The translations under genes were made by a program, and so were the position numbers. Below, in pieces: positions 33,234 through 41,367 of a DNA stretch of 41,614 bases; the stretch's first letter is position 1, and each line of letters opens with the position of its first letter. The stretch is from an uncultured Collinsella sp. (lineage in GTDB: Bacteria > Actinomycetota > Coriobacteriia > Coriobacteriales > Coriobacteriaceae): positions 1 to 41,614 of the forward strand of contig UQKL01000018.1 in the NCBI GenBank assembly GCA_900541695.1, in the 5' to 3' direction. The notes below the pieces were generated by a model, which was not told where the DNA came from, searched no databases, and was given only the letters and a program-made list of their open reading frames with translations.

Positions 33234-34454
33234 CTAGTTCTCGTCCTCAAACATACCACCCGCGACGACCTCGTACATACGCTCGAGCTCCAAACGGTCC
33301 ATCAAAAGCGGAACGGGGTACAGGGGATTGGCCTCGGCATCGGCATGCACCGCCATCTGCGGAATGTCGGAGCGGCGAATGCCCGAAACATATTTGGGAA
33401 TGTCCAAGGCGGCATTCATTCGATCGACCCAATCGATAAAGGCCTCGGCCGCCAGGCTGTCCTGCGCGTCAACCGGCGCGATACCGGCCATGCGGGCGAG
33501 ATCGGCGAGCTTTGGAGCAGCAGTTTCGCCATAGGCGCGAAGCATATGCGGCAGGATGATGGCGTTGGCCAAGCCGTGCGGAATCCCGTAACGCCCGCCT
33601 AGACTGTGTGCGATGGCATGAACGTATCCAACATAGGAGCGCGTAAAGGCAACACCCGCCTTATACGCCGCCGAAAGCATATTGCGGCGCGCACGCATGT
33701 TGTCGCCGTGCTCATAGGCCTCGAGCAAATTGTCGTGGATGAGCTGCACCGCCTGTCGCGCCATCTTGCGCGTATAGGGCGTAGTGCTTCGCCCGATAAA
33801 GGCCTCGACGGCATGCGTCAGGGCGTCCATGCCCGTCTGCCCCGTAATGGAGGCGGGCAGACCGCGCGTAAACTCGGGGTCGTGCACCGCAAAGCGCGGG
33901 ATGAGCACAAAGTCGTTAATGGGGTACTTGTAGTGCGTCTCGTCATCGGTAATTACCGCCGCAAGCGTGACCTCGCTTCCCGTGCCTGCCGTGGTGGGAA
34001 CGGCGATGAGCAGCGGCAGGCGACGATGAATCCGCAGCAGGCCGCGCATCTTGTTGATGGGCTTGTTTGGCTGCGCGATACGTGCTCCCACGCCCTTGGC
34101 ACAGTCCATGGCCGAGCCACCGCCAAAGCCGATAATGGCCTGGCAGGCGCTCTCTCGATACAGGGACGCCGCTTCCTCCACATTTGAGACCGTGGGATTC
34201 GCTGATGTTTTGGCATAGACCGCAGCGCCAATTCCCTTGGACGCGAGCGCTGTCTCGAGCGGTGCCGTGAGCCCCAGACGGGCAATGCCGGGATCCGTCA
34301 CGATAAGAACCCGCTGTATCGAACGCTCTTGAAGCACTGTGGGCACATCCTCAGCGTGTTCCAGAATGCGTGGCTCGGTATAGGGCAGCAACGGCAATGC
34401 GATGCGAAAAACCGTTTGATACGTTCGGCACCAGGCGCGGCGGGCTAGATGCAT
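33234..34454 (-). CDS. Iron-containing alcohol dehydrogenase
   Basis: A 406-residue group III alcohol dehydrogenase. The NAD-binding site is AIIGFGGGSAMDCAKGVGA. The iron-binding region has the Asp in GLPASITGQTGMDALTHAVE and the His residues in YVGYVHAIAHSLGGRYGIPHG. The length matches the family (380-410). GAGGGAG lies eight bases before the ATG. It heads the operon with the aldehyde dehydrogenase. Just upstream are two operator-like repeats built on TTGATT, so the operon is probably repressed or induced by a regulator not in this window. Confidence 0.92.
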   Translation of the reverse strand: MHLARRAWCRTYQTVFRIALPLLPYTEPRILEHAEDVPTVLQERSIQRVLIVTDPGIARLGLTAPLETALASKGIGAAVYAKTSANPTVSNVEEAASLYRESACQAIIGFGGGSAMDCAKGVGARIAQPNKPINKMRGLLRIHRRLPLLIAVPTTAGTGSEVTLAAVITDDETHYKYPINDFVLIPRFAVHDPEFTRGLPASITGQTGMDALTHAVEAFIGRSTTPYTRKMARQAVQLIHDNLLEAYEHGDNMRARRNMLSAAYKAGVAFTRSYVGYVHAIAHSLGGRYGIPHGLANAIILPHMLRAYGETAAPKLADLARMAGIAPVDAQDSLAAEAFIDWVDRMNAALDIPKYVSGIRRSDIPQMAVHADAEANPLYPVPLLMDRLELERMYEVVAGGMFEDEN

Positions 34455-34472
34455 AAAGGAAACTCCCTCATT

Positions 34473-34488
34473 TGTTGATTGGTCAACA
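34473..34488. promoter_or_regulatory. Operator-like palindrome upstream of the ADH gene
   Basis: TGTTGA (34473-34478), spacer TTGG, and TCAACA (34483-34488) form a perfect 6-bp inverted repeat, 18 bases from the alcohol dehydrogenase start and overlapping the likely transcription start. A TetR-like or related repressor could bind here. Confidence 0.5.
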
Positions 34489-34537
34489 TTTACTCGACCG
34501 ATTGTACTCAGCGGCGGTCAAAGACGGCCTGCTAATC

Positions 34538-34552
34538 GTTAATCAATCAACA
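34538..34552. promoter_or_regulatory. Second, degenerate operator-like site
   Basis: GTTAATCAATCAACA at 34538-34552 is an imperfect inverted repeat that shares the ATCAACA half with the first site about 65 bases away. The A/T-rich stretch at 34553-34615, between this site and the rubrerythrin gene, has room for promoters of both genes. Confidence 0.35.
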
Positions 34553-34710
34553 TCTTCATATCTCAAAATTGTTTTATTAAAAATCATTCCTAATAGGCTT
34601 CACTTTCAGTCTCATTTATGGATAATAGAACTCGTCAAGACGCACGTCCGGAGAGGGCCCTTATGGGACCGGGCGAGCGCACCATCGCCATCGATCGAAA
34701 GGATCGAATC

Positions 34711-35271
34711 ATGAAGTTTGTTTGCCCCGTTTGCGGTTATGTGGAAGAGTTCGACGGCGACCAGCTGCCCGAGGACTTCAAGTGCCCCCAGTGCGGCGTT
34801 CCCGGTTCTCGTTTCCTGAAGCAGGAGGAGGGCCAGTTCGAGTGGGCTGCCGAGCACGTCGTGGGCGTCGCCAAGATGGAGGGCGTCTCCGAGGACATCG
34901 TTGCCGACCTGCGCGCCAACTTTGAGGGCGAGTGCTCCGAGGTCGGTATGTACCTGGCCATGGCTCGCGTCGCTCATCGCGAGGGCTATCCCGAGATCGG
35001 CCTGTACTGGGAGAAGGCTGCCCACGAGGAGGCAGAGCATGCCGCCAAGTTCGCCGAGCTCCTGGGCGAGGTCGTGACCGACTCCACCAAGAAGAACCTC
35101 GAGATGCGCGTTGAGGCCGAGAACGGCGCCACCGCCGGCAAGACCGATCTCGCCAAGCGCGCCAAGGCCGCTGGTCTCGATGCCATCCACGACACCGTGC
35201 ACGAGATGGCTCGCGACGAGGCTCGCCACGGCAAGGCTTTCGCCGGCCTGCTCAAGCGCTACTTTGGCTAA
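34711..35271 (+). CDS. Reverse rubrerythrin (NADH peroxidase type)
   Basis: A 186-residue protein with domains in the "reverse" order: an N-terminal rubredoxin-like iron site (C5, C8, C25, C28 in CPVCGY and CPQCGVP) followed by a four-helix ferritin-like diiron domain ([15 protein letters not shown], then [16 protein letters not shown], and at the end [13 protein letters not shown]). Such proteins reduce hydrogen peroxide and oxygen in obligate anaerobes. The ATG at 34711 is preceded by AAAGGA; a longer reading back to 34618 adds unrelated residues. A clear terminator follows. Expression is likely high, as the codons are strongly biased. Confidence 0.92.
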   Translation: MKFVCPVCGYVEEFDGDQLPEDFKCPQCGVPGSRFLKQEEGQFEWAAEHVVGVAKMEGVSEDIVADLRANFEGECSEVGMYLAMARVAHREGYPEIGLYWEKAAHEEAEHAAKFAELLGEVVTDSTKKNLEMRVEAENGATAGKTDLAKRAKAAGLDAIHDTVHEMARDEARHGKAFAGLLKRYFG

Positions 35272-35306
35272 GCCAACCGCCTGAGACATAACCTCTAGCT
35301 CGATGA

Positions 35307-35336
35307 GGCCCGGACCGTATTGGTTCGGGCCTTTTT
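35307..35336 (+). terminator. Terminator after rubrerythrin
   Basis: GGCCCGGACC (35307-35316) pairs with GGTTCGGGCC (35322-35331) with one G-T wobble and a five-base loop, then TTTTT (35332-35336). It is a textbook intrinsic terminator on the plus strand, ending seven bases before the convergent pdxR gene's stop. Confidence 0.9.
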
Positions 35337-35343
35337 CGTGGGC

Positions 35344-36759
35344 TTATTGCAGCTGTTCTTGAAGAACGATGAGCGACTGAGGGCTCAGGTCGTCGTATTG
35401 AATGAGGACGCAAGATGGAGCGCTCTTAGTCGATGCCCGATCACCCGGCCACAGGCAATCGGCGATGTTGACATAGGAAATACGAGCGTCAGCAAGAGCC
35501 TTCGCGAAACTCTTCCCCGCTCCGTCCTCGGACAGGGCAACGGTGCAGTAAAGGCCCGCGTCTGCATGCTCGATTGAGACCTCCCCCGTCGGAAACGCTT
35601 TCCGCACAAGCGCCGTCAGGCTATCACGCGCCTCACGAGCACGAACGCGCACGCGGTTCACATGTCGCTCGTAATCACCCGATTCCAGCAAACGCGCCAA
35701 AGCGACCTGGTCAACAGAGCTCACCGACGAGGCGTAAAAACCAAGGTTGCACCTAAACCGCTCCATTAGCTCATCGGGCAACACCATGTACGCTAGGCGC
35801 AATGCCGATGACAGGCTCTTCGAAAACGTGTTGGTGTAGATAACCGACTGGGCGGCATCGATCGACGCAAGCGCAGGAATCGGCTTGCCGGCAAGGCGAA
35901 ACTCACAATCAAAGTCATCTTCGATGAGATACCGACCTGGTCGCTCGGCGGCCCAGCTCAGCAGCGCATATCGGCGCGCGATGCTCGTCACCAGGCCGGT
36001 TGGATACTGATGAGACGGCATCAGGTGAAGGACATCGGTCCCGGTTTTCTGCAGAGCGCTCAAGTCCACGCCCTCATCATCCAACGGGATATGTCGAACT
36101 TTGCAGCCCATAGCCTGATAGATGCGCGTCAGGCGCAAATAGCCCGGGTCCTCAATGGCATACACCTTGTCCGCGCCAAGCAGCTGAACCAACATGGCAT
36201 CGAGCAACTGGGCGCCTGCACCGATAACGATGTTGTCGGGGTCGACATTCATACCCCTTGTCCCGCGCAGATGGTGAGCAATTGCGCGTCGTAGCCGAGC
36301 GGTGCCCTGCGCGGGCGCGGGCGAGAAGATTTCGCGCTCGTCTTCGGATGCCAGCGTCGCCCGCAGTGCGCTTTGCCAAAGCCGCGCCGCCTCCAAAGCG
36401 GAAGGAGAGAGCGCATCGAATCGCTCGACCTGTCCGTTGGCATCATGCGCGCTAGGACCCACAGAGACGGCATCTCGGTCGATGTTCCCTGTAGCCAAAG
36501 GCAAAACCGGTGCATCAGGAAGCTCGCAAGCGTAGTAGCCACGCCGCGGCTTTGAGCAAATATAACCCTCGGCAAGTAACTGGCTATATGCATTCTCGAT
36601 GGTAATGACACTGATTCCCAGATGACTGGCAAAGGCGCGCTTAGACGGAAGATGTTCCCCCGCCGCAATGCGTCCAGCTACGATATCATCTCGAATTTGC
36701 TGGTAAACATACTCATAGAGCGATGCTTCGCCGCGTTTTTCCAAATTGTAGTCAAGCAT
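35344..36759 (-). CDS. pdxR: MocR/GntR family PLP-dependent regulator of pdxST
   Basis: A 471-residue protein. Residues about 10-75 are a GntR-type winged helix (YEYVYQQIRDDIVAGRIAAG, then KRAFASHLGISVITIENAYS). The remainder is a fold type I aminotransferase domain. The PLP-binding Lys lies in YTNTFSKSLSSALRLAYMVL, and the aminotransferase segments PGYLRLTRIYQAMGCKV and LIEDDFDCEFR are clear. MocR proteins encoded next to pdxST (PdxR) activate PLP synthesis when PLP is low. This gene is divergent from pdxS, with a 145-base gap holding direct repeats. AGGTGG precedes the ATG. Confidence 0.92.
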   Translation of the reverse strand: MLDYNLEKRGEASLYEYVYQQIRDDIVAGRIAAGEHLPSKRAFASHLGISVITIENAYSQLLAEGYICSKPRRGYYACELPDAPVLPLATGNIDRDAVSVGPSAHDANGQVERFDALSPSALEAARLWQSALRATLASEDEREIFSPAPAQGTARLRRAIAHHLRGTRGMNVDPDNIVIGAGAQLLDAMLVQLLGADKVYAIEDPGYLRLTRIYQAMGCKVRHIPLDDEGVDLSALQKTGTDVLHLMPSHQYPTGLVTSIARRYALLSWAAERPGRYLIEDDFDCEFRLAGKPIPALASIDAAQSVIYTNTFSKSLSSALRLAYMVLPDELMERFRCNLGFYASSVSSVDQVALARLLESGDYERHVNRVRVRAREARDSLTALVRKAFPTGEVSIEHADAGLYCTVALSEDGAGKSFAKALADARISYVNIADCLWPGDRASTKSAPSCVLIQYDDLSPQSLIVLQEQLQ

Positions 36760-36770
36760 GAGTTTACCAC

Positions 36771-36820
36771 CTGACCTTATCGAGCTGTTCAGTCTGATAT
36801 TAGTCTGACCTTGTTATTAT
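36771..36820. promoter_or_regulatory. Candidate PdxR binding direct repeats and pdxS promoter
   Basis: CTGACCTT occurs at 36771-36778 and 36805-36812 (34 bases apart), with a related CTGATATT at 36794-36801. Direct repeats of this kind are typical of MocR operators. TATTAT at 36815-36820 could be the pdxS -10 box. The leader from there to the pdxS start is about 85 bases. Confidence 0.5.
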
Positions 36821-36904
36821 CTCGAAAACTGAGTATTTCGCCATACCCAGCTCCCCGATAGGATGTTCCGTCAAGCAATGCACATGCCAACCAAGGGAGC
36901 AACC

Positions 36905-37795
36905 ATGGCAGAACAGACCAGCAAGGCCGATCGCGTCAAACTCAACCGCGAGCTCGCGCAGATGCTCAAGGGCGGCGTCATCATGGACGTCACCACGCCC
37001 GAGCAGGCACGCATCGCCGAAGAGGCGGGCGCCTGCGCCGTCATGGCACTCGAACGCATCCCGGCCGACATCCGTGCCGCAGGCGGCGTCTCGCGCATGA
37101 GTGACCCCAAGATGATCAAGGGCATTCAAGAGGCCGTCTCCATCCCCGTCATGGCCAAGTGCCGCATCGGCCACATTGTCGAGGCGCAGGTCCTGCAGGC
37201 CATCGAGATCGATTACATCGACGAGTCCGAGGTTCTCTCCCCCGCCGACGATGTCTACCATATCGACAAGACCCAGTTTGACGTGCCGTTTGTCTGCGGT
37301 GCCCGCGACCTGGGCGAGGCGCTGCGCCGTGTTGCCGAGGGTGCCACGATGATCCGCACCAAGGGCGAGCCAGGCACGGGCGACGTCGTCCAGGCTGTAC
37401 GCCACATGCGCAAGATCCAAAAGCAGATCCGCGACGTTGTTGCTCTGCGCGATGATGAGCTCTTTGAGGCAGCCAAGCAACTGCAGGTTCCGGTCGAGCT
37501 AGTACGCGAGGTCCATGCCACGGGCAAGCTTCCCGTGGTGAACTTTGCCGCCGGAGGCGTAGCGACCCCCGCCGACGCCGCGCTGATGATGCAGCTGGGC
37601 GCCGAGGGCGTCTTTGTCGGCTCGGGCATCTTTAAGAGCGGCGACCCCGCCAAGCGCGCAGCCGCCATCGTCAAGGCCGTGGCCAACTTCACCGACGCCA
37701 AGCTCATCGCCGAGCTTTCGGAGGACCTGGGCGAGGCCATGGTGGGCATCAACGCCGATGAGATCGAGATTATCATGGAGGAGCGCGGGCGCTAG
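36905..37795 (+). CDS. pdxS: Pyridoxal 5'-phosphate synthase, lyase subunit PdxS
   Basis: A 296-residue (beta/alpha)8 barrel that condenses ribose 5-phosphate, glyceraldehyde 3-phosphate and ammonia to PLP. D28 (in [10 protein letters not shown]), the Schiff-base lysine K85 ([10 protein letters not shown]) and the second lysine K153 ([10 protein letters not shown]) are all present. The length is normal. I start at the ATG at 36905, behind AAGGGAG; a reading from 36863 would add 14 residues not found in the family. It is divergent from pdxR and 20 bases upstream of pdxT. Confidence 0.97.
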   Translation: MAEQTSKADRVKLNRELAQMLKGGVIMDVTTPEQARIAEEAGACAVMALERIPADIRAAGGVSRMSDPKMIKGIQEAVSIPVMAKCRIGHIVEAQVLQAIEIDYIDESEVLSPADDVYHIDKTQFDVPFVCGARDLGEALRRVAEGATMIRTKGEPGTGDVVQAVRHMRKIQKQIRDVVALRDDELFEAAKQLQVPVELVREVHATGKLPVVNFAAGGVATPADAALMMQLGAEGVFVGSGIFKSGDPAKRAAAIVKAVANFTDAKLIAELSEDLGEAMVGINADEIEIIMEERGR

Positions 37796-37815
37796 TCCGG
37801 CAGAAAGGATCGCAC

Positions 37816-38400
37816 ATGAGCGATTATGCAGACCAGACGGTCGCCGTGCTGGCGGTCCAAGGCGCTTTTGCCGAGCACGAGGCAAGACTATCCGAGCTGG
37901 GCGCACACTGTATTGAGCTGAGGCAGGCGGCCGATTTGCAGCAGAACTTTGACCGCCTGGTCCTTCCCGGCGGCGAGTCCACCGTTCAGGGCAAGCTACT
38001 TGCCGAACTCGGTATGCTCGAGGGGCTTCGCACCCGCATTGTTGAAGGCATGCCTGTATTGGGAACTTGCGCCGGCTTGATTCTGCTGGCGCGCGACCTT
38101 GCCGCCCACGACGATAAGGGGACGCCGCGCCTGGCAACCATGGATGTACTCGTTGAGCGTAATGCCTATGGCAGACAGCTCGGCAGCTTTCACACCAAGG
38201 GGCAGGTAGACGGCATCGACGGTGAAGTGCCATTAACATTTATCCGTGCGCCCCGCATCGTCGAGGTGCACGGCGACGCCAAGGCCTTGGCCGAAGTCGA
38301 TGGCCGTATCGTCGCCGCCCGTCAAGACAAACAGCTCGGTGTCACCTTCCACCCCGAGCTCGACGACACCCGCCTCCACGAGCTCTTCCTCCAAATGTAG
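37816..38400 (+). CDS. pdxT: PLP synthase glutaminase subunit PdxT
   Basis: A 194-residue class I glutamine amidotransferase that feeds ammonia to PdxS. The oxyanion segment GGESTVQGK (52-60), the nucleophile C85 in GTCAGLILLA and the His-Glu pair H179/E181 in HPELDDTRLHELF are intact. AAAGGA precedes the ATG. It ends the pdxST operon. No standard terminator follows at once; the first large structure downstream is the palindrome at 38433. Confidence 0.97.
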   Translation: MSDYADQTVAVLAVQGAFAEHEARLSELGAHCIELRQAADLQQNFDRLVLPGGESTVQGKLLAELGMLEGLRTRIVEGMPVLGTCAGLILLARDLAAHDDKGTPRLATMDVLVERNAYGRQLGSFHTKGQVDGIDGEVPLTFIRAPRIVEVHGDAKALAEVDGRIVAARQDKQLGVTFHPELDDTRLHELFLQM

Positions 38401-38432
38401 GCAGAAATCAAACGAGCGTGGATTTTCGGACG

Positions 38433-38514
38433 CATAGCAAATGAGAGTGGATAATCTCCCACTTTGAGCTCGAATGCAGACTCAAACCGGGAGATTATCC
38501 ACTCTCATGCTATG
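38433..38514. repeat. Long palindrome with nested stem (82 bases)
   Basis: The left arm 38433-38460 and the right arm 38489-38514 pair over 26 bases with one 2-base bulge; the core is GAGAGTGGATAATCTCCC and its complement. Inside, TTTGAG (38463-38468) pairs with CTCAAA (38481-38486). It follows pdxT by 32 bases and may act as its transcript end, but it has no T-run. The right arm runs into the next palindrome, sharing two bases. Confidence 0.8.
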
Positions 38515-38572
38515 TAGTCGTTGGGGATGTTCTTAAACGACTAGTCAAACAAGAACGTTCCCAACGACTACA
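38513..38572. repeat. Second long palindrome, 22-bp arms
   Basis: 38513-38534 and 38551-38572 are inverted repeats with 20 of 22 bases matching (outer part TGTAGTCGTTGGG), around a 16-base spacer that itself holds ACTAGT. It abuts the preceding palindrome and precedes the REP-like copy by 16 bases. Confidence 0.75.
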
Positions 38573-38588
38573 TTGCGATAGACGGCCA

Positions 38589-38641
38589 CGTTTGCCCAGA
38601 TAAAACCGACCAAAATAAACTTGTCCCCCTTTTGGTAGGTT
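38589..38641 (-). repeat. REP-like stem-loop, copy 2
   Basis: Inverse copy of the element at 13106-13157. AACCGACCAAAA (38604-38615) and TTTTGGTAGGTT (38630-38641) form a stem with one mismatch around a loop with GGGGACAAG (reverse strand), and the flank CGTTTGCCCAGATAA is identical to the other copy. Confidence 0.8.
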
Positions 38642-38776
38642 TGGATCAAGGCAACGCCGATGTTTTGGTATCGACAGCGAAAACCCGCCAGAGCGAGGGA
38701 GGCCCTTTTGGGGCGAGATGACGCCATAGGTTGAGCATAAGTCAGCGAGCGGGTCGCATTTGTGACAAGGTGGCGT
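38642..38776. other. Gene-free stretch, remainder of the 38.4-38.9 kb gap
   Basis: No open frame with a ribosome binding site is seen here on either strand, and no known motif. Together with the palindromes it makes a 487-base gap between pdxT and the Arg-Gly-rich protein gene. It may be the decayed remainder of a larger repeat unit. Confidence 0.4.
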
Positions 38777-38810
38777 GAAACGAAAGGGCGCTGACCTTCT
38801 GGTCGCGCCC
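38777..38810 (-). terminator. Terminator candidate for the Arg-Gly-rich protein gene
   Basis: GGGCGCTGACC (38786-38796) pairs with GGTCGCGCCC (38801-38810) with one bulged base and a TTCT loop. On the minus strand TTTCGTTTC follows. It lies 80 bases past the stop; a perfect hairpin GTTACGGCGTTT (38861-38872) with AAACGCCGTAAC (38877-38888) abuts the stop codon but has no T-run. Confidence 0.5.
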
Positions 38811-38887
38811 TTGAAGTTGAACGTCAGATTGTCCAAATGCGGCCCGCCCAGCGTCGGCCCGTTACGGCGTTTGGTAAAACGCCGTAA

Positions 38888-39799
38888 CTAAAAACGATTG
38901 CCGCGGAAGCCGCCACCGTTGCGGCCACCACGGTCGCCGCCACGGCCACCGCGGTCGTTACCACGGTTGCCGCCAAAGCCGCCACGGTTGCCACCGCGGT
39001 CGCCATAGCCACCACGGTTGCCGCCAAAGCCGCCGCGACCGCCACGGTCGCCGCCGCGGTCACCAAAGCCGCCACGGCCACCGCGATCGCCACCGCGACC
39101 GCCACGGTCGCCACCACGGCCACCGCGATCGCCAAAGCCGCCGCGACCGCCACGGTCGCCGCCACGGCCACCGCGATCGTCACGGCCGCCGCGAGGACCG
39201 CGGTCCTCGTCCAGGCCCATGGCGACGAGCGGAGCGATAACCTTATCGAGAGCGGCCATCAGCTCGGTGGCCTCCTCGTAAGAAAGCTCGGGCAGGAGCT
39301 TCTCCTTCTTGTTGGCAAGCTCGACCAGGCCCTCAGCGGCATCCTCGGCAGCGAAGACGACGATCTTGCGCATATCGCCCTCGGCGTCGTCGATGCGGCC
39401 GACCAGATCGGCAGCCTCGGCCTCGGCCATCAGGCCATCGAGCTCACGGAGGCGCATGCCCAGCAGGTCGGACATTTCCTTCTGCTCCATCTTGGGCTTG
39501 AGGTCAAGAAGCTTGATGGCGCGCTCGATGTTCGCCATGCGCTCGGCCTTGGCCTCCTCCTCCTTGGAAATAGCAAAGCGACGGCTACGCAGCAGGCGGG
39601 CGGCCTTCTGCATCTTATCCATCAGCTCTTCGTCATCGTAATCAGCGGCGGCCTCGACAACCTCGGCCTCCTCCTCGGCGGAAACCTCGTCAGCAGCCTC
39701 AACCTCAGCAGCTTCGGTCTCCACGGTCTCGACTGCCTCGACCTCGGCAGCCATGGTCTCGTTCTCGGTCTCGTTCATGATCTCTTCGTTCTCGGACAT
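38888..39799 (-). CDS. Winged-helix-like protein with acidic N-terminus and Arg-Gly-rich tail
   Basis: A 303-residue protein in three parts. Residues 1-60 are strongly acidic (Glu/Ala/Val-rich). Residues about 60-195 form a helical region with a MarR-like winged-helix look: KMEQKEMSDLLGMRLRELDG (103-122), then AAD-L-VGRIDDAEGDMRKIVVF. Residues 200-303 are almost only Gly, Arg, Asp, Phe and Asn, in repeats such as DRGGRGG, GGFGDRGG and GGFGGNRG. RGG/RG tails bind RNA and drive condensate formation in eukaryotes and in some bacterial RNA helicases. No helicase or nuclease motif is present. AAGGAG precedes the ATG. It may bind RNA or DNA in a regulatory or nucleoid role; I know no named family. 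Confidence 0.8.
   Translation of the reverse strand: MSENEEIMNETENETMAAEVEAVETVETEAAEVEAADEVSAEEEAEVVEAAADYDDEELMDKMQKAARLLRSRRFAISKEEEAKAERMANIERAIKLLDLKPKMEQKEMSDLLGMRLRELDGLMAEAEAADLVGRIDDAEGDMRKIVVFAAEDAAEGLVELANKKEKLLPELSYEEATELMAALDKVIAPLVAMGLDEDRGPRGGRDDRGGRGGDRGGRGGFGDRGGRGGDRGGRGGDRGGRGGFGDRGGDRGGRGGFGGNRGGYGDRGGNRGGFGGNRGNDRGGRGGDRGGRNGGGFRGNRF
38891..39200. repeat. Tandem repeats encoding the Arg-Gly-rich tail
   Basis: On the plus strand short units like CCGCCACGGTCGCC and CCACCGCGATCGCC recur with 9-base periodicity (three codons) and longer repeats of 18-36 bases. This can change length by slippage. They are coding repeats, not CRISPR. Confidence 0.75.
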
Positions 39800-39951
39800 G
39801 AGACTCCTTCTTGGCCCTCTCGGGCATCATCGCCCCATTCGCGGGGCCCGTCGCGCACTCTTTGCGCTTTAAACATTCATGCCTCTCGGCAAAACGTCCA
39901 TTAGTTTATGGTGTCGCCATTCAATCTAGCTGCAGAATCTATGTGCACACA

Positions 39952-41367
39952 TTAATGCGACATGTGCGACTCGCGACGAGCGTACACCAGCGACGTCGCG
40001 AACCCAACCACGGCAATTACAGCCGCCACACGCACGGCAGTTGCAAATCCAATCGCCTGGGCAACGTCCGTCGCAGCGCCAGTGACACCGGCAGTCGCCG
40101 CAGAACTCGAGAGCAGGCCGATAAACAGCGACGGGCCAAACGATGCGGCAATCATGTTCCACGTGTTGAGCAATGCCGTTCCGTGAGGATGCTCAGCGGC
40201 GGGCAGCGTCTCCAAGCCGGCCGTTTGCGAGGGGCTCAGCACCAAACCGACTCCGGCATACACCACAACGGTCAGCGCCACGACGACGCCGATGTTCATG
40301 CTTGCCGCCGTCATCGAGATGGCAGTCTGTCCCACGGCAATCAGGGCAAAGCCGACCGGCAGCAGCGGCCATGCGCCACGGGCGTCCATCACACGTCCGC
40401 CCACAATCGAGGTCACGGCGTTGCAGGCAATCGCCGGCAAAATGAGCAGGCCCGCAATAAGTGCGGTCATGCCGTATGCGCCCTCAAAATAGAGCGGCAA
40501 CAAAACGCTCATCGAGAACGTCGTCATCATCGACACCACCACAAGCAGGCACGCAGGCCAAAAGCAAACGCTCGCCATGGGACGCACGTTAAGCACCGGA
40601 TGCTCGAGCTTGAGCTGACGGGCCGCAAACAGGCCGAGCAGCACAACGGCGGCGAAAAGCGCCACGACACCGGCAATCAGATTGGCCGAGAACTCGCCTA
40701 CGGAATACACAAATGCCGTAATGCCGGCCGCGAGCAAAACAACCGACAGATTATCAAGCGTGGTGTTCGAGCGCTCTCCGACATTCTGAACAAGCTTAAC
40801 GCCCGCCGCGGCGACCGCAATGCCGCCCACCAGCGGCACTACGAATACCGCCCTCCAGCCAAATAACGTGCACATAAGACCGCTGATCACGGGTCCAAAC
40901 GCCGGTCCTAGCGTAATGCAGGCGCCGCCCAGGCTCAGATACAGACCGAGCTTCTCGCGCGGGGCACAAGACAGCACCACATTCATCATGAGCGGGAACA
41001 AGATGCCCGATCCCGCAGCCTGCAAAATACGGCTTGGCAGCAAAACGCTAAACGACGGAGCGACCAGGCACAGGACTTCGCCGGCGACCATGCATCCGCA
41101 TGCGAAAAACAGCAGCTTGCGCGTCGAGAAACGACCGGACAGGAAGGCCATGATGGCCGTAAAGATCGACGTCACGATCATGTAGCCCGAAACGAGCCAC
41201 TGCGCCGTGGTGGCACTCACCAAAAAGGCTGCCATAATGTCGTGCAACGCCACGTTAATGATGTTCTCGTTAAACGCGGCAACAAAGGCTGCAATATACA
41301 TTACGACGAGAAGCGCCGCAGTGCCGGATGGCGTTACTTTAACTTGTTGCTGAGATTTGCTCCCCAT
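39952..41367 (-). CDS. MFS drug/metabolite exporter, DHA2-like
   Basis: A 471-residue membrane transporter with 14 or so hydrophobic segments. The N-terminal half has the family motifs: NENIINVALHDIMAAF (TM1 region), SATTAQWLVSGYMIVTS, and the motif A-like loop FLSGRFSTRKLLFFACG; the motif C-like GGACITLGPAFGPVISG is at about 140-160. This resembles the DHA2 (EmrB/QacA) group of proton-driven exporters. I start at the ATG at 41367 behind AAGGA; a reading to 41478 adds a segment without family resemblance. It is transcribed alone. Substrate unknown. Confidence 0.85.
   Translation of the reverse strand: MGSKSQQQVKVTPSGTAALLVVMYIAAFVAAFNENIINVALHDIMAAFLVSATTAQWLVSGYMIVTSIFTAIMAFLSGRFSTRKLLFFACGCMVAGEVLCLVAPSFSVLLPSRILQAAGSGILFPLMMNVVLSCAPREKLGLYLSLGGACITLGPAFGPVISGLMCTLFGWRAVFVVPLVGGIAVAAAGVKLVQNVGERSNTTLDNLSVVLLAAGITAFVYSVGEFSANLIAGVVALFAAVVLLGLFAARQLKLEHPVLNVRPMASVCFWPACLLVVVSMMTTFSMSVLLPLYFEGAYGMTALIAGLLILPAIACNAVTSIVGGRVMDARGAWPLLPVGFALIAVGQTAISMTAASMNIGVVVALTVVVYAGVGLVLSPSQTAGLETLPAAEHPHGTALLNTWNMIAASFGPSLFIGLLSSSAATAGVTGAATDVAQAIGFATAVRVAAVIAVVGFATSLVYARRESHMSH

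Noticed and set aside
34618..34710. Longer start for the rubrerythrin gene
   Set aside because: The added 31 residues are not like the family, whose N-terminus starts at the rubredoxin Cys motif, and AAAGGA supports 34711.
38900..39200. CRISPR-like short repeats
   Set aside because: The units are in-frame codons for Arg-Gly-Gly repeats, lack unique spacers of constant length, and sit in a coding gene.
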